Notes: generated by a model not told the origin, from the letters alone. Shown: positions 35,351 through 44,829, numbered from the stretch's first letter. The stretch is DNA of 64,000 nucleotides from Prevotella sp. (GCA_017470345.1 JAFUEP010000024.1:124001-188000), one strand, 5' to 3'. Numbers and translations: made by a program.

Positions 35351-35551
35351 AAGATTCAGAATATTCTTTACAACAACCACGTATGCTAACGGCAAAGCGG
35401 CGCTTCTCGAGCAGAGAAGTGCCGCTTTTTTCATCGAGAAGCGGTCCTTTTCTCATCGAGAAGCGCCGCTTCTTTTTGTAATAATGACAAATGCGCTGAT
35501 TTACAGATGCTTGTGGTTTCTTGACAAAACATTACGAATTTCCTTTACAAT
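35351..35551 (-). repeat. Dispersed 200-bp noncoding element, copy B (inverted)
   Basis: Read on the minus strand it starts ATTGTAAAGGAAATTC and ends TTGTAAAGAATATTCTGAAT, with AATCAGCGCATTTGTC and two AGAAGCGSYGCTTCTC-like palindromes between. It occupies the leader between the anti-sigma gene and the susC start. The rest of 35552-35735 shows no clear promoter box. Confidence 0.85.
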
Positions 35552-35735
35552 CCGTCGCCGCCGCGCCGTCGTCGCCGCCCACCATGAAAAAGAAAGCCAG
35601 AAAAGCGCGAAAACCCCTATTTTTTCAAAAAACAGCATTTTTTGCTTACAATTTGGTACCCGTCCGCCCGATTTTCAGTCTTTTTTAATAAGAAGCGAAC
35701 AACCATACAACCAATCTATCACTAAAATCATTGTT

Positions 35736-38700
35736 ATGAAGAAAGAGACATCTCTCGCGAAAGCCTTGGCTCTGCTGATCCTGCTGTTCACGGCAATCAC
35801 TGCGGCCGCCCAGGGCAACAAAGTGACATTGAAATGTGATGGCATGCCGCTGCCCGACGCCTTGCAGAAGGTGGAACAGCTGTCAGGCTATTACAAGATC
35901 AACTTCAACTACGGCGACCTCAGCCGCCAGAAGGTGACAGCCGACATCCGCCAGGCCGACGCCCCCGAGGCCGTCCGACAGCTGCTGCGCTCGCTGCCCT
36001 ACAGCGTGACGACCAAGGGGCAGTTCATCCAGGTCAACCACAACGGCAGCGGACAGAACGGCGGATGGGCCCCCGAGGGCAACACCGTCACGGGCCGCCT
36101 GCTCGACGCTGAGGGCAACCCGCTCATCGGCGCCACGGTGAAGGTCAGCGGCACGCAGCGCGCCACCGTCACCGACACCGACGGCCGCTACACGCTCGAC
36201 GGCGTGCGCCAGGGCGACATGCTCGAATACAGCTACATCGGCATGAAGACCTACCGGCGCCGCGCCAGCCTGAAGGACGTCAGCATCATCCTCGAGCCCG
36301 ACGCCACCACGCTGAGCGACGTCGTCGTCACCGGCATGCACACGATGGACAAGCGCCTCTTCACCGGATCGACCACCTTCATCGACGCCGCCGAGGCCAA
36401 GCTCGACGGTGTGCCCGACATCTCGCGCTCGCTCGAGGGCCGCGCCGCCGGCGTCACCGTCCAGAACGTCACCGGCACCTTCGGCACCGCACCCCGCATC
36501 CAGGTGCGCGGCGCCACGTCGATCTACGGCAACTCCACGCCGCTCTGGATCGTCGACGGCGTCATCCAGGAAAACGTCATCGAGGTCAACACCGACGACC
36601 TCTCATCCGGCAACGCCGAGACGCTGCTCTCGAGCGCCATCGCCGGCCTGAACGCCGACGACATCGAGTCGTTCCAGATCCTGCGCGACGGCTCCGCCAC
36701 GTCTATCTATGGTGCGCGCGCCATGGCCGGCGTCATCGTCATCAACACGAAGAAGGGCACGGCCGGCAAGACCAACGTCAACTACACGGGTGAGTTCACC
36801 ATGCGACTCGTGCCCTCCTACCAGAACTTCAACATCATGAACTCGCAGGAGCAGATGTCGGTCTATCAGGAGCTGCAGCGCAAGGGCTACCTCAACCCCG
36901 CAGACGTCATCAACGCCAGCCAGTCGGGCGTCTACGGCAAGCTGGCCGAGCTCATCCAGGACGGCACGGTGCTCAACACCGACGCCGGCCGCAACCAGTG
37001 GCTGCGCCAGCAGGAGGTGCGCAACACCGACTGGTTCGACGAGCTCTTCTCGAACAGCATCATGCAGAACCACTCCGTCAGCGTCTCCACCGGCACGCAG
37101 AAGGCCCAGCACTACGCCTCCATCTCCGGCATGTTCGACCCGGGCTGGTATAAGCAGAGCCGCGTGAAGCGATATACGGCCAACGTCAGCTCGACGTTCA
37201 ACTTCTCCAACAAGCTGCGGCTGCAGCTCAACGCCAACGCCTCGACGCGCGAGCAGCGCGCACCCGGCACCCTCTCATCGGAGGTCAACCTCGTCAGCGG
37301 CGAGGTCAGCCGAGCCTTCGACATCAACCCCTACAGCTACTCGCTCAACACCTCGCGCACGCTCGACCCGCGGGAGTCGTACATCCGCAACTTCAGCCGG
37401 TTCAACATCTTCAAGGAGCTTGAGGAGAACTACATCGACCTGAACACCAACGAGTTCAAGATCCAGGGACTGCTCGCCTACAAGCCCATACAGGGACTGG
37501 AGCTCAGCGCCCTCGGCGCCCTGAAGCGCGCCTCCTCGTCGTCGGAGCACAACGCCACCGAGTTCTCCAACCAGGCCAACGCCTACCGCGCCATGCCCAA
37601 CACGCTGGTGCGCGACGCCAACCCCTACCTCTACACCGACCCCACCGACCCCTACGCCGTGCCCACGTCGGTGCTGCCCACGGGCGGCATCTACGACCGC
37701 AACGACTATCGCATGACGTCGTGGGACTTCCGCGCCACGGCCGCCTACAACCACGTCTGGGCCGACACCCACATCATGAACCTCTTCGGCGGACTCGAGG
37801 CTAACAGCGTCGAGCGCGACAACACGTGGATGCGCGCATGGGGCATGCAGTACGAATATTCCTACACGGGCAACTTCAACCCCAGCGTCTTCGACAAGAT
37901 CAAGGAGGAGGGCACCGGCTACTACAGCCGGTCGACCGCACTGGAGCGCACCGCCGCCTTCTTCGGCACCGCCACCTATTCTTATAAGGGACGCTACATC
38001 GTCAACGGCACACTGCGCTACGAGGGCACCAACACCCTCGGACGCGACCGCCAGAGCCGATGGCTGCCCACGTGGAACGTCTCGGCAGCATGGAACGCCC
38101 ACGAGGAAGCCTTCTTCGAGGCCTTCAAGCCCACCTTCTCGCACTTCACCCTCAAGGGCTCCTACTCGCTGACGGCCGACCGCGGCCCCTACAGCATCTC
38201 GAACTCGAGCGCCATCATGAACAGCATCGTCGTCTGGCGACCCCTGAGCGACGACCAGGAGACGGCCATCCAGATCACCGAGCCGGGCAACTCCGAGCTG
38301 ACCTACGAGAAGAAGCACGAGCTCTCGCTCACAGCCGACATGGGATTCCTCAACAACCGCATCAACCTCGAGATGAGCTGGTATAAGCGCAACAACTACG
38401 ACCTCATCGGCCCCATCACCGTCTCGGGCGTCGGCGGATTCGTCGACAAGTTCGGCAACATCGCCGACATGAAGTCGAGCGGATTCGAGCTCTCGCTCTC
38501 GACGAAGAACATCAAGACCGAGGACTTCGAATGGAACACCACCTTCCTCTACTCGCACCAGCACAACGAGGTGACCAACCTGAAGAACACGGCGCGCGTC
38601 ATCGACCTCGTACGCTCCAACGGCTTCGCCCTCGAGGGCTACCCCGTACGCTCGCTCTTCTCCATACCCTTCAGCCGCCTCAACAGCGAGGGCATCCCGA

Positions 38701-39317
38701 TGTTCAACGTCGGCGGAGGACTGGAGACCTACAAGGACGTCAACTTCCAGGAGTATGCCGACCTGAGCTGGATGAAGTATGAGGGCTCGACCGACCCCAC
38801 CGACTACGGCTCGCTGGAGAATGTCTTCAAGTATAAGGGCTTCCGGCTGACGGCCTTCATCGTCTATTCCTTCGGCAACAAGGTGCGCCTCGACCCCGTC
38901 TTCAGCAACCAGTACACCGACCTCGACGCCACGCCGCGCGAGTTCAACAACCGCTGGTCGGCAGGCGGCGAGGAGGCGATGACCACCGTCCCCGTCATAC
39001 CCTCCGTGCGCCAGAACTACATCTACGGCGCCTCCAACCTCGCCATCGCATACAATGCCTACAACTACTCGAGCGAGCGCGTGGCCAAGGGCGACTTCAT
39101 CCGCATGAAGGAGATCTCGCTCGACTACACCTTCCCGCGCCACTGGCTGCAGCCCATCGGTGTGCAGAACGTCAACCTGAAGCTGCAGGCCACCAACCTC
39201 TTCCTCATCTACGCTGACAAGAAGCTCAACGGCATGGACCCCGAGTTCTTCAACACCGGCGGCGTGGCCTCACCCATGCCGCGGCAGTTCACGTTCACCG
39301 TCCGACTGGGATTCTGA
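35736..39317 (+). CDS. SusC/RagA-like TonB-dependent transporter with STN signalling domain
   Basis: A 1193-residue protein. The start at 35736 gives the signal peptide MKKETSLAKALALLILLF..AAAQ; the 84-codon upstream extension crosses the repeat region. Residues about 30-95 are an STN domain (GMPLPDALQKVEQLSGYYKI), used to signal to FecR. A carboxypeptidase-regulatory-like domain follows (NTVTGRLLDAEGNPLIGATV), then the plug (SDVVVTGMHTMDKRLFTGST, APRIQVRGATSIYGNSTPLW) and the beta-barrel ending FTFTVRLGF. It is regulated by the upstream sigma/anti-sigma pair and imports an unknown substrate. Confidence 0.92.
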   Translation: MKKETSLAKALALLILLFTAITAAAQGNKVTLKCDGMPLPDALQKVEQLSGYYKINFNYGDLSRQKVTADIRQADAPEAVRQLLRSLPYSVTTKGQFIQVNHNGSGQNGGWAPEGNTVTGRLLDAEGNPLIGATVKVSGTQRATVTDTDGRYTLDGVRQGDMLEYSYIGMKTYRRRASLKDVSIILEPDATTLSDVVVTGMHTMDKRLFTGSTTFIDAAEAKLDGVPDISRSLEGRAAGVTVQNVTGTFGTAPRIQVRGATSIYGNSTPLWIVDGVIQENVIEVNTDDLSSGNAETLLSSAIAGLNADDIESFQILRDGSATSIYGARAMAGVIVINTKKGTAGKTNVNYTGEFTMRLVPSYQNFNIMNSQEQMSVYQELQRKGYLNPADVINASQSGVYGKLAELIQDGTVLNTDAGRNQWLRQQEVRNTDWFDELFSNSIMQNHSVSVSTGTQKAQHYASISGMFDPGWYKQSRVKRYTANVSSTFNFSNKLRLQLNANASTREQRAPGTLSSEVNLVSGEVSRAFDINPYSYSLNTSRTLDPRESYIRNFSRFNIFKELEENYIDLNTNEFKIQGLLAYKPIQGLELSALGALKRASSSSEHNATEFSNQANAYRAMPNTLVRDANPYLYTDPTDPYAVPTSVLPTGGIYDRNDYRMTSWDFRATAAYNHVWADTHIMNLFGGLEANSVERDNTWMRAWGMQYEYSYTGNFNPSVFDKIKEEGTGYYSRSTALERTAAFFGTATYSYKGRYIVNGTLRYEGTNTLGRDRQSRWLPTWNVSAAWNAHEEAFFEAFKPTFSHFTLKGSYSLTADRGPYSISNSSAIMNSIVVWRPLSDDQETAIQITEPGNSELTYEKKHELSLTADMGFLNNRINLEMSWYKRNNYDLIGPITVSGVGGFVDKFGNIADMKSSGFELSLSTKNIKTEDFEWNTTFLYSHQHNEVTNLKNTARVIDLVRSNGFALEGYPVRSLFSIPFSRLNSEGIPMFNVGGGLETYKDVNFQEYADLSWMKYEGSTDPTDYGSLENVFKYKGFRLTAFIVYSFGNKVRLDPVFSNQYTDLDATPREFNNRWSAGGEEAMTTVPVIPSVRQNYIYGASNLAIAYNAYNYSSERVAKGDFIRMKEISLDYTFPRHWLQPIGVQNVNLKLQATNLFLIYADKKLNGMDPEFFNTGGVASPMPRQFTFTVRLGF

Positions 39318-39351
39318 TTAGATAATAGATAAAAGATAATAGATAATAGAT
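39318..39351 (+). repeat. Heptad tract between SusC and SusD genes
   Basis: AGATAAT, AGATAAA, AGATAAT and AGATAAT fill the 34-bp gap. Almost the same units occur at 41078 and 21984. Confidence 0.85.
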
Positions 39352-41094
39352 ATGATTACAAGATATATCCGAAAAATAGCAGCTGCTGTCTTCGTTTGTT
39401 GCGCCAGCTGCGCAACCTTCACCAGCTGCAACGACTTCCTCGACGAGACGCCCGACGGACGCATCAGCGTCGACAACACGGGCAAGATCCGCGCACTGCT
39501 CACCACGGCCTATCCCGACGTCACCTACGTCCGAATGACCGAGCTGGCCAGCGACAACGCCGACGACCTCAACGGCGACCTCAACGGCAACTACGACCGC
39601 TTCTCCGAGCAGTGCTTCCGATGGCAGGAGGTCACCGAGAGCGACAACGAGAGCCCCACGATGGTCTGGCAGGGCTACTACGCTGCCATCGCCGCCGCCA
39701 ACAACGCCCTCGTGGCCATCGACAACCTCGGAGGGGCCGCCGCCAGCGACACGCTCCGCGCCCTGCGCGCCGAGGCGCTGCTCTGCCGCGCCTTCTCGCA
39801 CTTCATGCTGACCAACCTGTTCTGCCTTAACTACTCGAAACAACACAGCCAGACCGACCCCGGCATACCCTACATCACCGAGCCGGAGACGACCCTCAAC
39901 CCGCAGTATGACCGCGGCACCGTCGCCCACGACTACGAGATGATCGAGCGCGACCTGCTCGAGGGACTACAGCTCATGAGCGACGCCATCTACACCGTGC
40001 CGTCCTATCACTTCAACACGCGGGCGGCCTACACCTTCGCCTCGCGCTTCTACCTCTTCTACCAGCAGCCCGAGAAGGTCATCCAGTACGCCACGCTCGC
40101 ACTCGACGACAACCCGCAGTCGCTCATGCGCGACTACGACGTCATGCAGTCGATGCCCACCGACGACATGCAGCCCCGCTCGCGGCAGTATGTCTCGTCG
40201 ACCGAGCCCGCCAACTTCCTCCTGCTGCCCGTCTACAGCACCGACCAGTACTACTTCCAGGGCTACTCCACCGGCGGACGATTCAACAACAACCACTACA
40301 TCGGACAGGCCGAGGAGTTCTTCGCCACGCCCTGGATGCCCTCCGTCGAGGCCGCCCAGCAGTCGCAGAACCTCTATCGCTTCTACTGGTTCTACAGCCA
40401 GACCTACGACAAGTTCCTCCTGCCCAAGCAGCCCGCCTACTTCCAGGAGACCAACTCGAACACCCACACGGGCTACTACCGCACCGTCGTCGTCGCACTG
40501 AAGGCTGAGGAGGCCCTGCTCAACCGCGCCGAGGCCTACGTCCTGACGGGTCAGAACCAGAAGGCGCTCGACGACATCAACGTATGGACACGCAACTTCG
40601 TCGTCGACTCCGTCACCTACGTCAGCGGCGGCCACTACAACTGGGACCCCTTCGAGTATGTCGTGGAGTACAGCACCGAGCAGGTGCCTAACCAGCTGAC
40701 CTTCGAGAGCATCCGCGAGTGGGCCTCCAAGTGGGGCTACTACCAGCCGCAGCAGCCCCTGCCGCGCAAGCGCCTCAACCCCGAGTTCGTCAGCCTCACC
40801 GAGGGCTCCACTCAGGAGGACCTGCTGCAGTGTCTGCTGCTCATCCGCCGACTGGAGTTCCTGCATGAGGGCATGCGATGGTTCGACATCAAGCGCTACG
40901 GCATGAAGATCTACCGCCGAGAGATCAACGCGGCCCTCAACATGCTGACACTGACCGACTCTATGTCCTACCGCGACCCGCGTCAGGCCCTCCAGATTCC
41001 CTTCGAGGTGCAGGCCGCCGGCATCACGCCCAACGCCCGCCCCGAGGCCGAGCCCGCGGCCTTCGCCACTTGGAAGATAACAGATAACAGATAA
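39352..41094 (+). CDS. SusD/RagB-like surface lipoprotein
   Basis: A 580-residue lipoprotein (CATFTSC followed by NDFLDETPDG). The SusD fold is supported by LRALRAEALLCRAFSHFMLT, VVALKAEEALLNRAEAYVLT and the C-terminal LLIRRLEFLHEGMRWFDIKR. It pairs with the preceding SusC. The last residues (KITDNR) and the stop codon are encoded by AGATAAC heptads, so the repeat has replaced the native C-terminus. Confidence 0.92.
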   Translation: MITRYIRKIAAAVFVCCASCATFTSCNDFLDETPDGRISVDNTGKIRALLTTAYPDVTYVRMTELASDNADDLNGDLNGNYDRFSEQCFRWQEVTESDNESPTMVWQGYYAAIAAANNALVAIDNLGGAAASDTLRALRAEALLCRAFSHFMLTNLFCLNYSKQHSQTDPGIPYITEPETTLNPQYDRGTVAHDYEMIERDLLEGLQLMSDAIYTVPSYHFNTRAAYTFASRFYLFYQQPEKVIQYATLALDDNPQSLMRDYDVMQSMPTDDMQPRSRQYVSSTEPANFLLLPVYSTDQYYFQGYSTGGRFNNNHYIGQAEEFFATPWMPSVEAAQQSQNLYRFYWFYSQTYDKFLLPKQPAYFQETNSNTHTGYYRTVVVALKAEEALLNRAEAYVLTGQNQKALDDINVWTRNFVVDSVTYVSGGHYNWDPFEYVVEYSTEQVPNQLTFESIREWASKWGYYQPQQPLPRKRLNPEFVSLTEGSTQEDLLQCLLLIRRLEFLHEGMRWFDIKRYGMKIYRREINAALNMLTLTDSMSYRDPRQALQIPFEVQAAGITPNARPEAEPAAFATWKITDNR

Positions 41095-41131
41095 CAGATA
41101 AGAGATAATAGATAATAGATAATAGATATTG
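41078..41131 (+). repeat. Heptad tract overlapping the SusD 3' end
   Basis: Units AGATAAC (three), AGATAAG, AGATAAT (three) run from inside the coding sequence to 3 nt before the next start. Confidence 0.85.
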
Positions 41132-41133
41132 AT

Positions 41134-42093
41134 ATGAATACGAAATATTTCCTGAAAGTCGGGCTGACGGTCCTCCTGGGCGTCAACATCGCTGCGGCCC
41201 TCACCAGCTGCTCCGGCGACGACGACGTCGACACCGCCATCAGCGTCATCACCGACAAGCAGACACCAGAGAACGACCTCGACCGATGGCTCATGAAGAA
41301 CTACGTCGAGCCATACAACATCGAGATGCGCTACCGTTGGGAGGACAACGAGATGCAGATGGACTACATCCTCGTCCCAGCCAAGTATGAGAACGCCATT
41401 CGCATGGCCAAGATCCTGAAGTATATCTGCTTCGACGCCTTCGACGAGGTCACTGGCAGCAAGCAGTTCATCCGCAACTACTTCCCGAAGATCATCCAGC
41501 TCGTGGGCAACCCCGGATGGAGCCCCAGCGCCGACGGCTCCTACATCCTCGGACAGGCCGAGGGAGGCTACAAGATCAGCCTCTACTACGTCAACCACCT
41601 CGGCGACCAGTACTACGACGCCAACTGGCAGTCGCACGACGTCATCACCAGCCGCGAGCAGCTCAATGCCAACTACTTCCACACCATCATCCACGAGTTT
41701 GCACACGTCTTCCACCAGAAGGTGCCCTACAGCAACGCCTTCACCCAGATCACCGGCACAGACTACGTCGGAGGCATGTACTCCAGCGTCTTCTCATCCA
41801 ACGACGACCCGCGTGCCTACCTCATGGGATTCGTCACAGCCTATGCCGCATGCAACGCCGACGAGGACTTCGCCGAGACTTTCTCGACCTACATCTGCTC
41901 CACGCCCGAGGAGTTTGAGCTCATCCTCACCACCGCCGGCGCCAGCGGCCGGCAGCTCCTGGAGCGCAAGATCTCGATGGTGCGCAACTACTTCCGCTCT
42001 AACTGGGGCCTCGACCTCGACCGTGTGCGCGACGCCGTCCAGAAGCGCGAGGCCAACCTCGAGGGCCAGGACTTCGACGACATCAGCATCTGA
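41134..42093 (+). CDS. Putative zinc metallopeptidase lipoprotein
   Basis: A 319-residue lipoprotein (NIAAALTSC, then SGDDDVDT). The zinc motif HEFAH lies in NANYFHTIIHEFAHVFHQKV at about residues 187-191. A downstream acidic segment NADEDFAETFSTYI can supply the third ligand, as in the putative zinc-binding peptidases found next to SusCD pairs. It is preceded by a surface-export-like acidic stretch. Substrate is unknown; its place after a SusC/SusD pair suggests it processes a protein ligand at the cell surface. Confidence 0.85.
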   Translation: MNTKYFLKVGLTVLLGVNIAAALTSCSGDDDVDTAISVITDKQTPENDLDRWLMKNYVEPYNIEMRYRWEDNEMQMDYILVPAKYENAIRMAKILKYICFDAFDEVTGSKQFIRNYFPKIIQLVGNPGWSPSADGSYILGQAEGGYKISLYYVNHLGDQYYDANWQSHDVITSREQLNANYFHTIIHEFAHVFHQKVPYSNAFTQITGTDYVGGMYSSVFSSNDDPRAYLMGFVTAYAACNADEDFAETFSTYICSTPEEFELILTTAGASGRQLLERKISMVRNYFRSNWGLDLDRVRDAVQKREANLEGQDFDDISI

Positions 42094-42172
42094 GTGCATA
42101 GTTCATAGTGTATAGTTCATAGTGCATAGTGCATAGTGCATAGTTCATAGTTAACAGTTTACAGTTTACAGT
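42093..42172 (+). repeat. Heptad tract between the metallopeptidase and DUF4302 genes
   Basis: CATAGTT, CATAGTG, TATAGTT, CATAGTG and then AACAGTT, TACAGTT give at least ten consecutive 7-nt units filling the gap. Confidence 0.9.
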
Positions 42173-42173
42173 T

Positions 42174-43526
42174 ATGATTACAAAGATTATCAAGCAATAC
42201 CTGCCCGCCGTCCTCCTCGGCTGCAACATCGCTGCGGCACTGACCGGATGCCAGATGAAGGAGGACGACATCTTCGACGTCGACCCCGCCAACCGTGCCG
42301 ACCAGTGGATGGCCGACTACCGACGCGTGTTCAACAACAACCGCTACGGATGGGCGCTCTACTCCGTCGGACCTACCAGCGGGCGACACCCCATGGTGCA
42401 GACCTTCGCCGTCAAGTTCGACGACGTCAACAGCACCTTCTTCCGCTCCACGTCGACAGCACGACTGCCATACGTCAACACCCTCGACAGCGTCACCAGC
42501 ATGTACTCGATGAAGAACGACAACGGCATCGTCCTCTCCTTCGACACCTACAACGCCTTCTTCCACTACTATGCCGACCAGTCGCAGTACTTCGCACAGG
42601 AGCTGCAGGCCGACTTCGAGTTCTGCCTCGACCGCTACTCCGCCAACGAGGACACCATCTTCGGCCGCGGCAAGACCAAGCAGCTGCCCTTCATGATGAT
42701 CAAGCTGCCCGTCACCGCACAGCAGTATCAGGACGCCTGCGACAGCATCGCCTCCTTCTACGCCCCCTACAACTGCTCCTTCGTCTGCGCCGGCGACACC
42801 CTGCCGGCACGCTTCCTCAGCGGCTATCAGAACCTCTCCATCTGGATGGACGGCGACGACCCCTCCATCGACGGCCACCTCTTCAGCTATGGCAACCTCG
42901 TCGGAGGCATCTACTTCCTCGAGCCCATCGAGTATAAGGGCCACATCATCCGCGAGATGCACATCAAGGGCGACAAGTCGGGCTACGACGACATCTACGA
43001 CCACGCACAGATCATCCCCAAGCCCTTCGCCAACTACTTCACCCAGGACGAGGAGTACGACTCGCGATTCTTCGGCTACTCCGCCCTCGGCCCGTGGACC
43101 CAGCAGCAGTGGGACAAGGCCCGCGAGGCCCTCACGGCCAGCGGCGTCTACGACCCCAACAGCCTCGTCTACGTCTGCATCTACACCGACGGCAAGGGCG
43201 AGTTCCATCTCATCTTCAACATGTGGTACGGCTCGGGCGAGATACACTACCCGATGGAGATGCGCAAGATCAGCAACGACGAGATAGCCCTGCGCTGGAC
43301 AGGCGAGGAGCACCACGGACTGGGCGTCAACCTCTATGAGGCCGGCTTCCGCTACTTCGTCGACGCCCTGGCCCCGAAGGACGAGTGGCGCACCTATCGC
43401 ATCTCGGCCCAGACCGGCTCCGTCATGTCGCCCGGCGAGCTGAAGCTGACCGACGAGTCGAACCCCGACAACTCCTTCTACTTCCCCACCTACTTCCGCT
43501 ACTACCACCAGAGCATCTGGGACTAA
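42174..43526 (+). CDS. DUF4302-like lipoprotein
   Basis: A 450-residue lipoprotein (NIAAALTGC). The sequence YGWALYSVGPTSGRHPMVQT and the even spread of aromatic beta-strand segments match DUF4302 proteins, which occur beside the metallopeptidase family upstream in other Bacteroidetes. Its leader is nearly identical to that of the preceding gene at protein and DNA level. Function is unknown; a surface receptor component is likely. It is the last gene of the SusCD operon and is followed by a perfect foldback. Confidence 0.8.
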   Translation: MITKIIKQYLPAVLLGCNIAAALTGCQMKEDDIFDVDPANRADQWMADYRRVFNNNRYGWALYSVGPTSGRHPMVQTFAVKFDDVNSTFFRSTSTARLPYVNTLDSVTSMYSMKNDNGIVLSFDTYNAFFHYYADQSQYFAQELQADFEFCLDRYSANEDTIFGRGKTKQLPFMMIKLPVTAQQYQDACDSIASFYAPYNCSFVCAGDTLPARFLSGYQNLSIWMDGDDPSIDGHLFSYGNLVGGIYFLEPIEYKGHIIREMHIKGDKSGYDDIYDHAQIIPKPFANYFTQDEEYDSRFFGYSALGPWTQQQWDKAREALTASGVYDPNSLVYVCIYTDGKGEFHLIFNMWYGSGEIHYPMEMRKISNDEIALRWTGEEHHGLGVNLYEAGFRYFVDALAPKDEWRTYRISAQTGSVMSPGELKLTDESNPDNSFYFPTYFRYYHQSIWD

Positions 43527-43538
43527 GTGAAGTAAAAG

Positions 43539-43642
43539 ATGAAAGATGAAAAGTGAAAGATGAAAGATATGATTAGCTTTAGCACCGATTATTAAGCGGA
43601 AAGTCTAATCATATCTTTCATCTTTCACTTTTCATCTTTCAC
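43539..43642. repeat. Foldback element between convergent genes
   Basis: Arms of 38 bp (43539-43576 and 43605-43642) are complementary except for the outermost base, made of AAAGATG/AAAAGTG units, around a 28-nt centre. It may serve as a bidirectional terminator for the DUF4302 and DUF4294-like genes. Confidence 0.9.
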
Positions 43643-43651
43643 ATAAAGGAC

Positions 43652-44263
43652 TCACAGCTGTCCCGCCTCGACCATCAGCACGACGCGCTCCGTCAGGCGG
43701 TCGACGCCGTCAGCGTCGTAGCCCTTCTTCAGCGACGCGCCGAACATCCAGGCGAAGGCCTGCCACATGCCCGACCGCACAGGGCCGATGAAAGCCTGCA
43801 TCGCCTCGTAGGCCGTCGAGTTGCACTCGCGGTCCACCAGCTTGATGAGCAGCTTGCCCTGCGAGAACGTCAGCTTCTTCATCTTCGGCTTATATTCCTT
43901 CACGATGGCCGCCTCGACGCGCTTCATGTGCTCCTCCTTCTCCTTCTTCGTCGGCAGCGTCTCCAGATACTCCGCCGTCTCGATCAGCATCTGGCGCACC
44001 TCCTTGGCCAGCGGCAGCGTCTTCTTCACGTTCTTCACCAGCCTGAGGTAGGCCTGCTGCTGCCGACGGTTCTTGAACGTCGGCTCCGGATAGACGTAGA
44101 CGTTCGACATCTCCATATACTGGATCGAGTCGCCGTCGACCACCGTCCGCGCCACCTTCACCGTCGGCACCATCGTCGGCTCGCCCGTCGCGACCTCCTC
44201 CTGCGCCCGGGCCACCGTCAGCCCCGCCGCCGTCATCACTGCTGCCAAGAATCGTCTGTACAT
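43652..44263 (-). CDS. DUF4294-like exported protein
   Basis: A 203-residue protein. The start at 44263 gives the signal peptide MYRRFLAAVMTAAGLTVARA; the longer frame runs into the toxin gene. The central region (VYPEPTFKNRRQQQAYLRLV) and the following charged helical half match what I recall as DUF4294 of Bacteroidetes. No catalytic motif is evident. Possibly periplasmic. Confidence 0.75.
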   Translation of the reverse strand: MYRRFLAAVMTAAGLTVARAQEEVATGEPTMVPTVKVARTVVDGDSIQYMEMSNVYVYPEPTFKNRRQQQAYLRLVKNVKKTLPLAKEVRQMLIETAEYLETLPTKKEKEEHMKRVEAAIVKEYKPKMKKLTFSQGKLLIKLVDRECNSTAYEAMQAFIGPVRSGMWQAFAWMFGASLKKGYDADGVDRLTERVVLMVEAGQL

Positions 44264-44279
44264 AATCCTATGACTATAA

Positions 44280-44570
44280 TTAATCGTGCATGTTCTGTTC
44301 ATGACAAGCATCAACAATGATGACCACATCGCCACTGACAGTATAAGCATAATACCAACGACCAGCTTTTGCCATAAACAAGCCGTTCCATCGGCTGAGC
44401 GTAGGACGTCGCCGTGGTAAGCCTGACTCTATCAGCCTGGCATTAAGGATGACATTCCGAATATTGTTCTCCATATCTTCTAATGAATATGTATGACAAT
44501 ATTTCTTTGCAACATTCCTATAAAAGCCCCATATCCTAGCCAGTGCTTCAGGTCTGAAACTATATTGCAT
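44280..44570 (-). CDS. RelE/ParE-like toxin of a type II toxin-antitoxin pair (probable)
   Basis: A 96-residue basic protein. The C-terminal half (GLFMAKAGRWYYAYTVSGDV, then VIIVDACHEQNMH) has the beta-hairpin pattern of RelE/ParE toxins ending in an aromatic/His segment, and the N-terminal half is helical. The start codon overlaps the end of the upstream 89-residue gene by 11 bp, the arrangement of antitoxin-toxin pairs. Target (ribosome-bound mRNA or gyrase) cannot be told. Confidence 0.7.
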   Translation of the reverse strand: MQYSFRPEALARIWGFYRNVAKKYCHTYSLEDMENNIRNVILNARLIESGLPRRRPTLSRWNGLFMAKAGRWYYAYTVSGDVVIIVDACHEQNMHD

Positions 44571-44829
44571 TATTGTCTCTGTAAATCTGGCGGACGTCTT
44601 CCAAAATCAAATTCAGAGCTTCTTCAGGAGTATATGACTCCTTGTCGGCGGGCAACTGGGGCAAGTCGCCATGATCCTCATAGAGCCATGGGTCGCTATA
44701 GTCAATCACTGCAGCCGAATCGTCATCAGAGCTGCTCAGCTCTGTGAAGAAGCCCGTGCGCAGCAGTGCTGCCAGCGCCTGCCGGGCCTCAGCATTGTTC
44801 TTGTCGTATGTGAGCGTCAGTGTACACAT
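44560..44829 (-). CDS. Antitoxin-like protein of the type II pair
   Basis: An 89-residue acidic protein (MCTLTLTYDKNNAEARQALA). The first strand plus helix resembles Bacteroidetes antitoxins that begin with TLTxxYDxxN. The C-terminus (YTPEEALNLILEDVRQIYRD) is the likely toxin-wrapping segment. It is transcribed before the toxin from a very good promoter and overlaps it by 11 bp. Confidence 0.7.
   Translation of the reverse strand: MCTLTLTYDKNNAEARQALAALLRTGFFTELSSSDDDSAAVIDYSDPWLYEDHGDLPQLPADKESYTPEEALNLILEDVRQIYRDNNAI

Noticed and set aside
37275-39143. 622-codon minus-strand frame opposite the STN-type SusC
   Set aside because: Long only because the GC-rich sense codons avoid stops on the complement; no start context or motifs, and the sense gene is certain.
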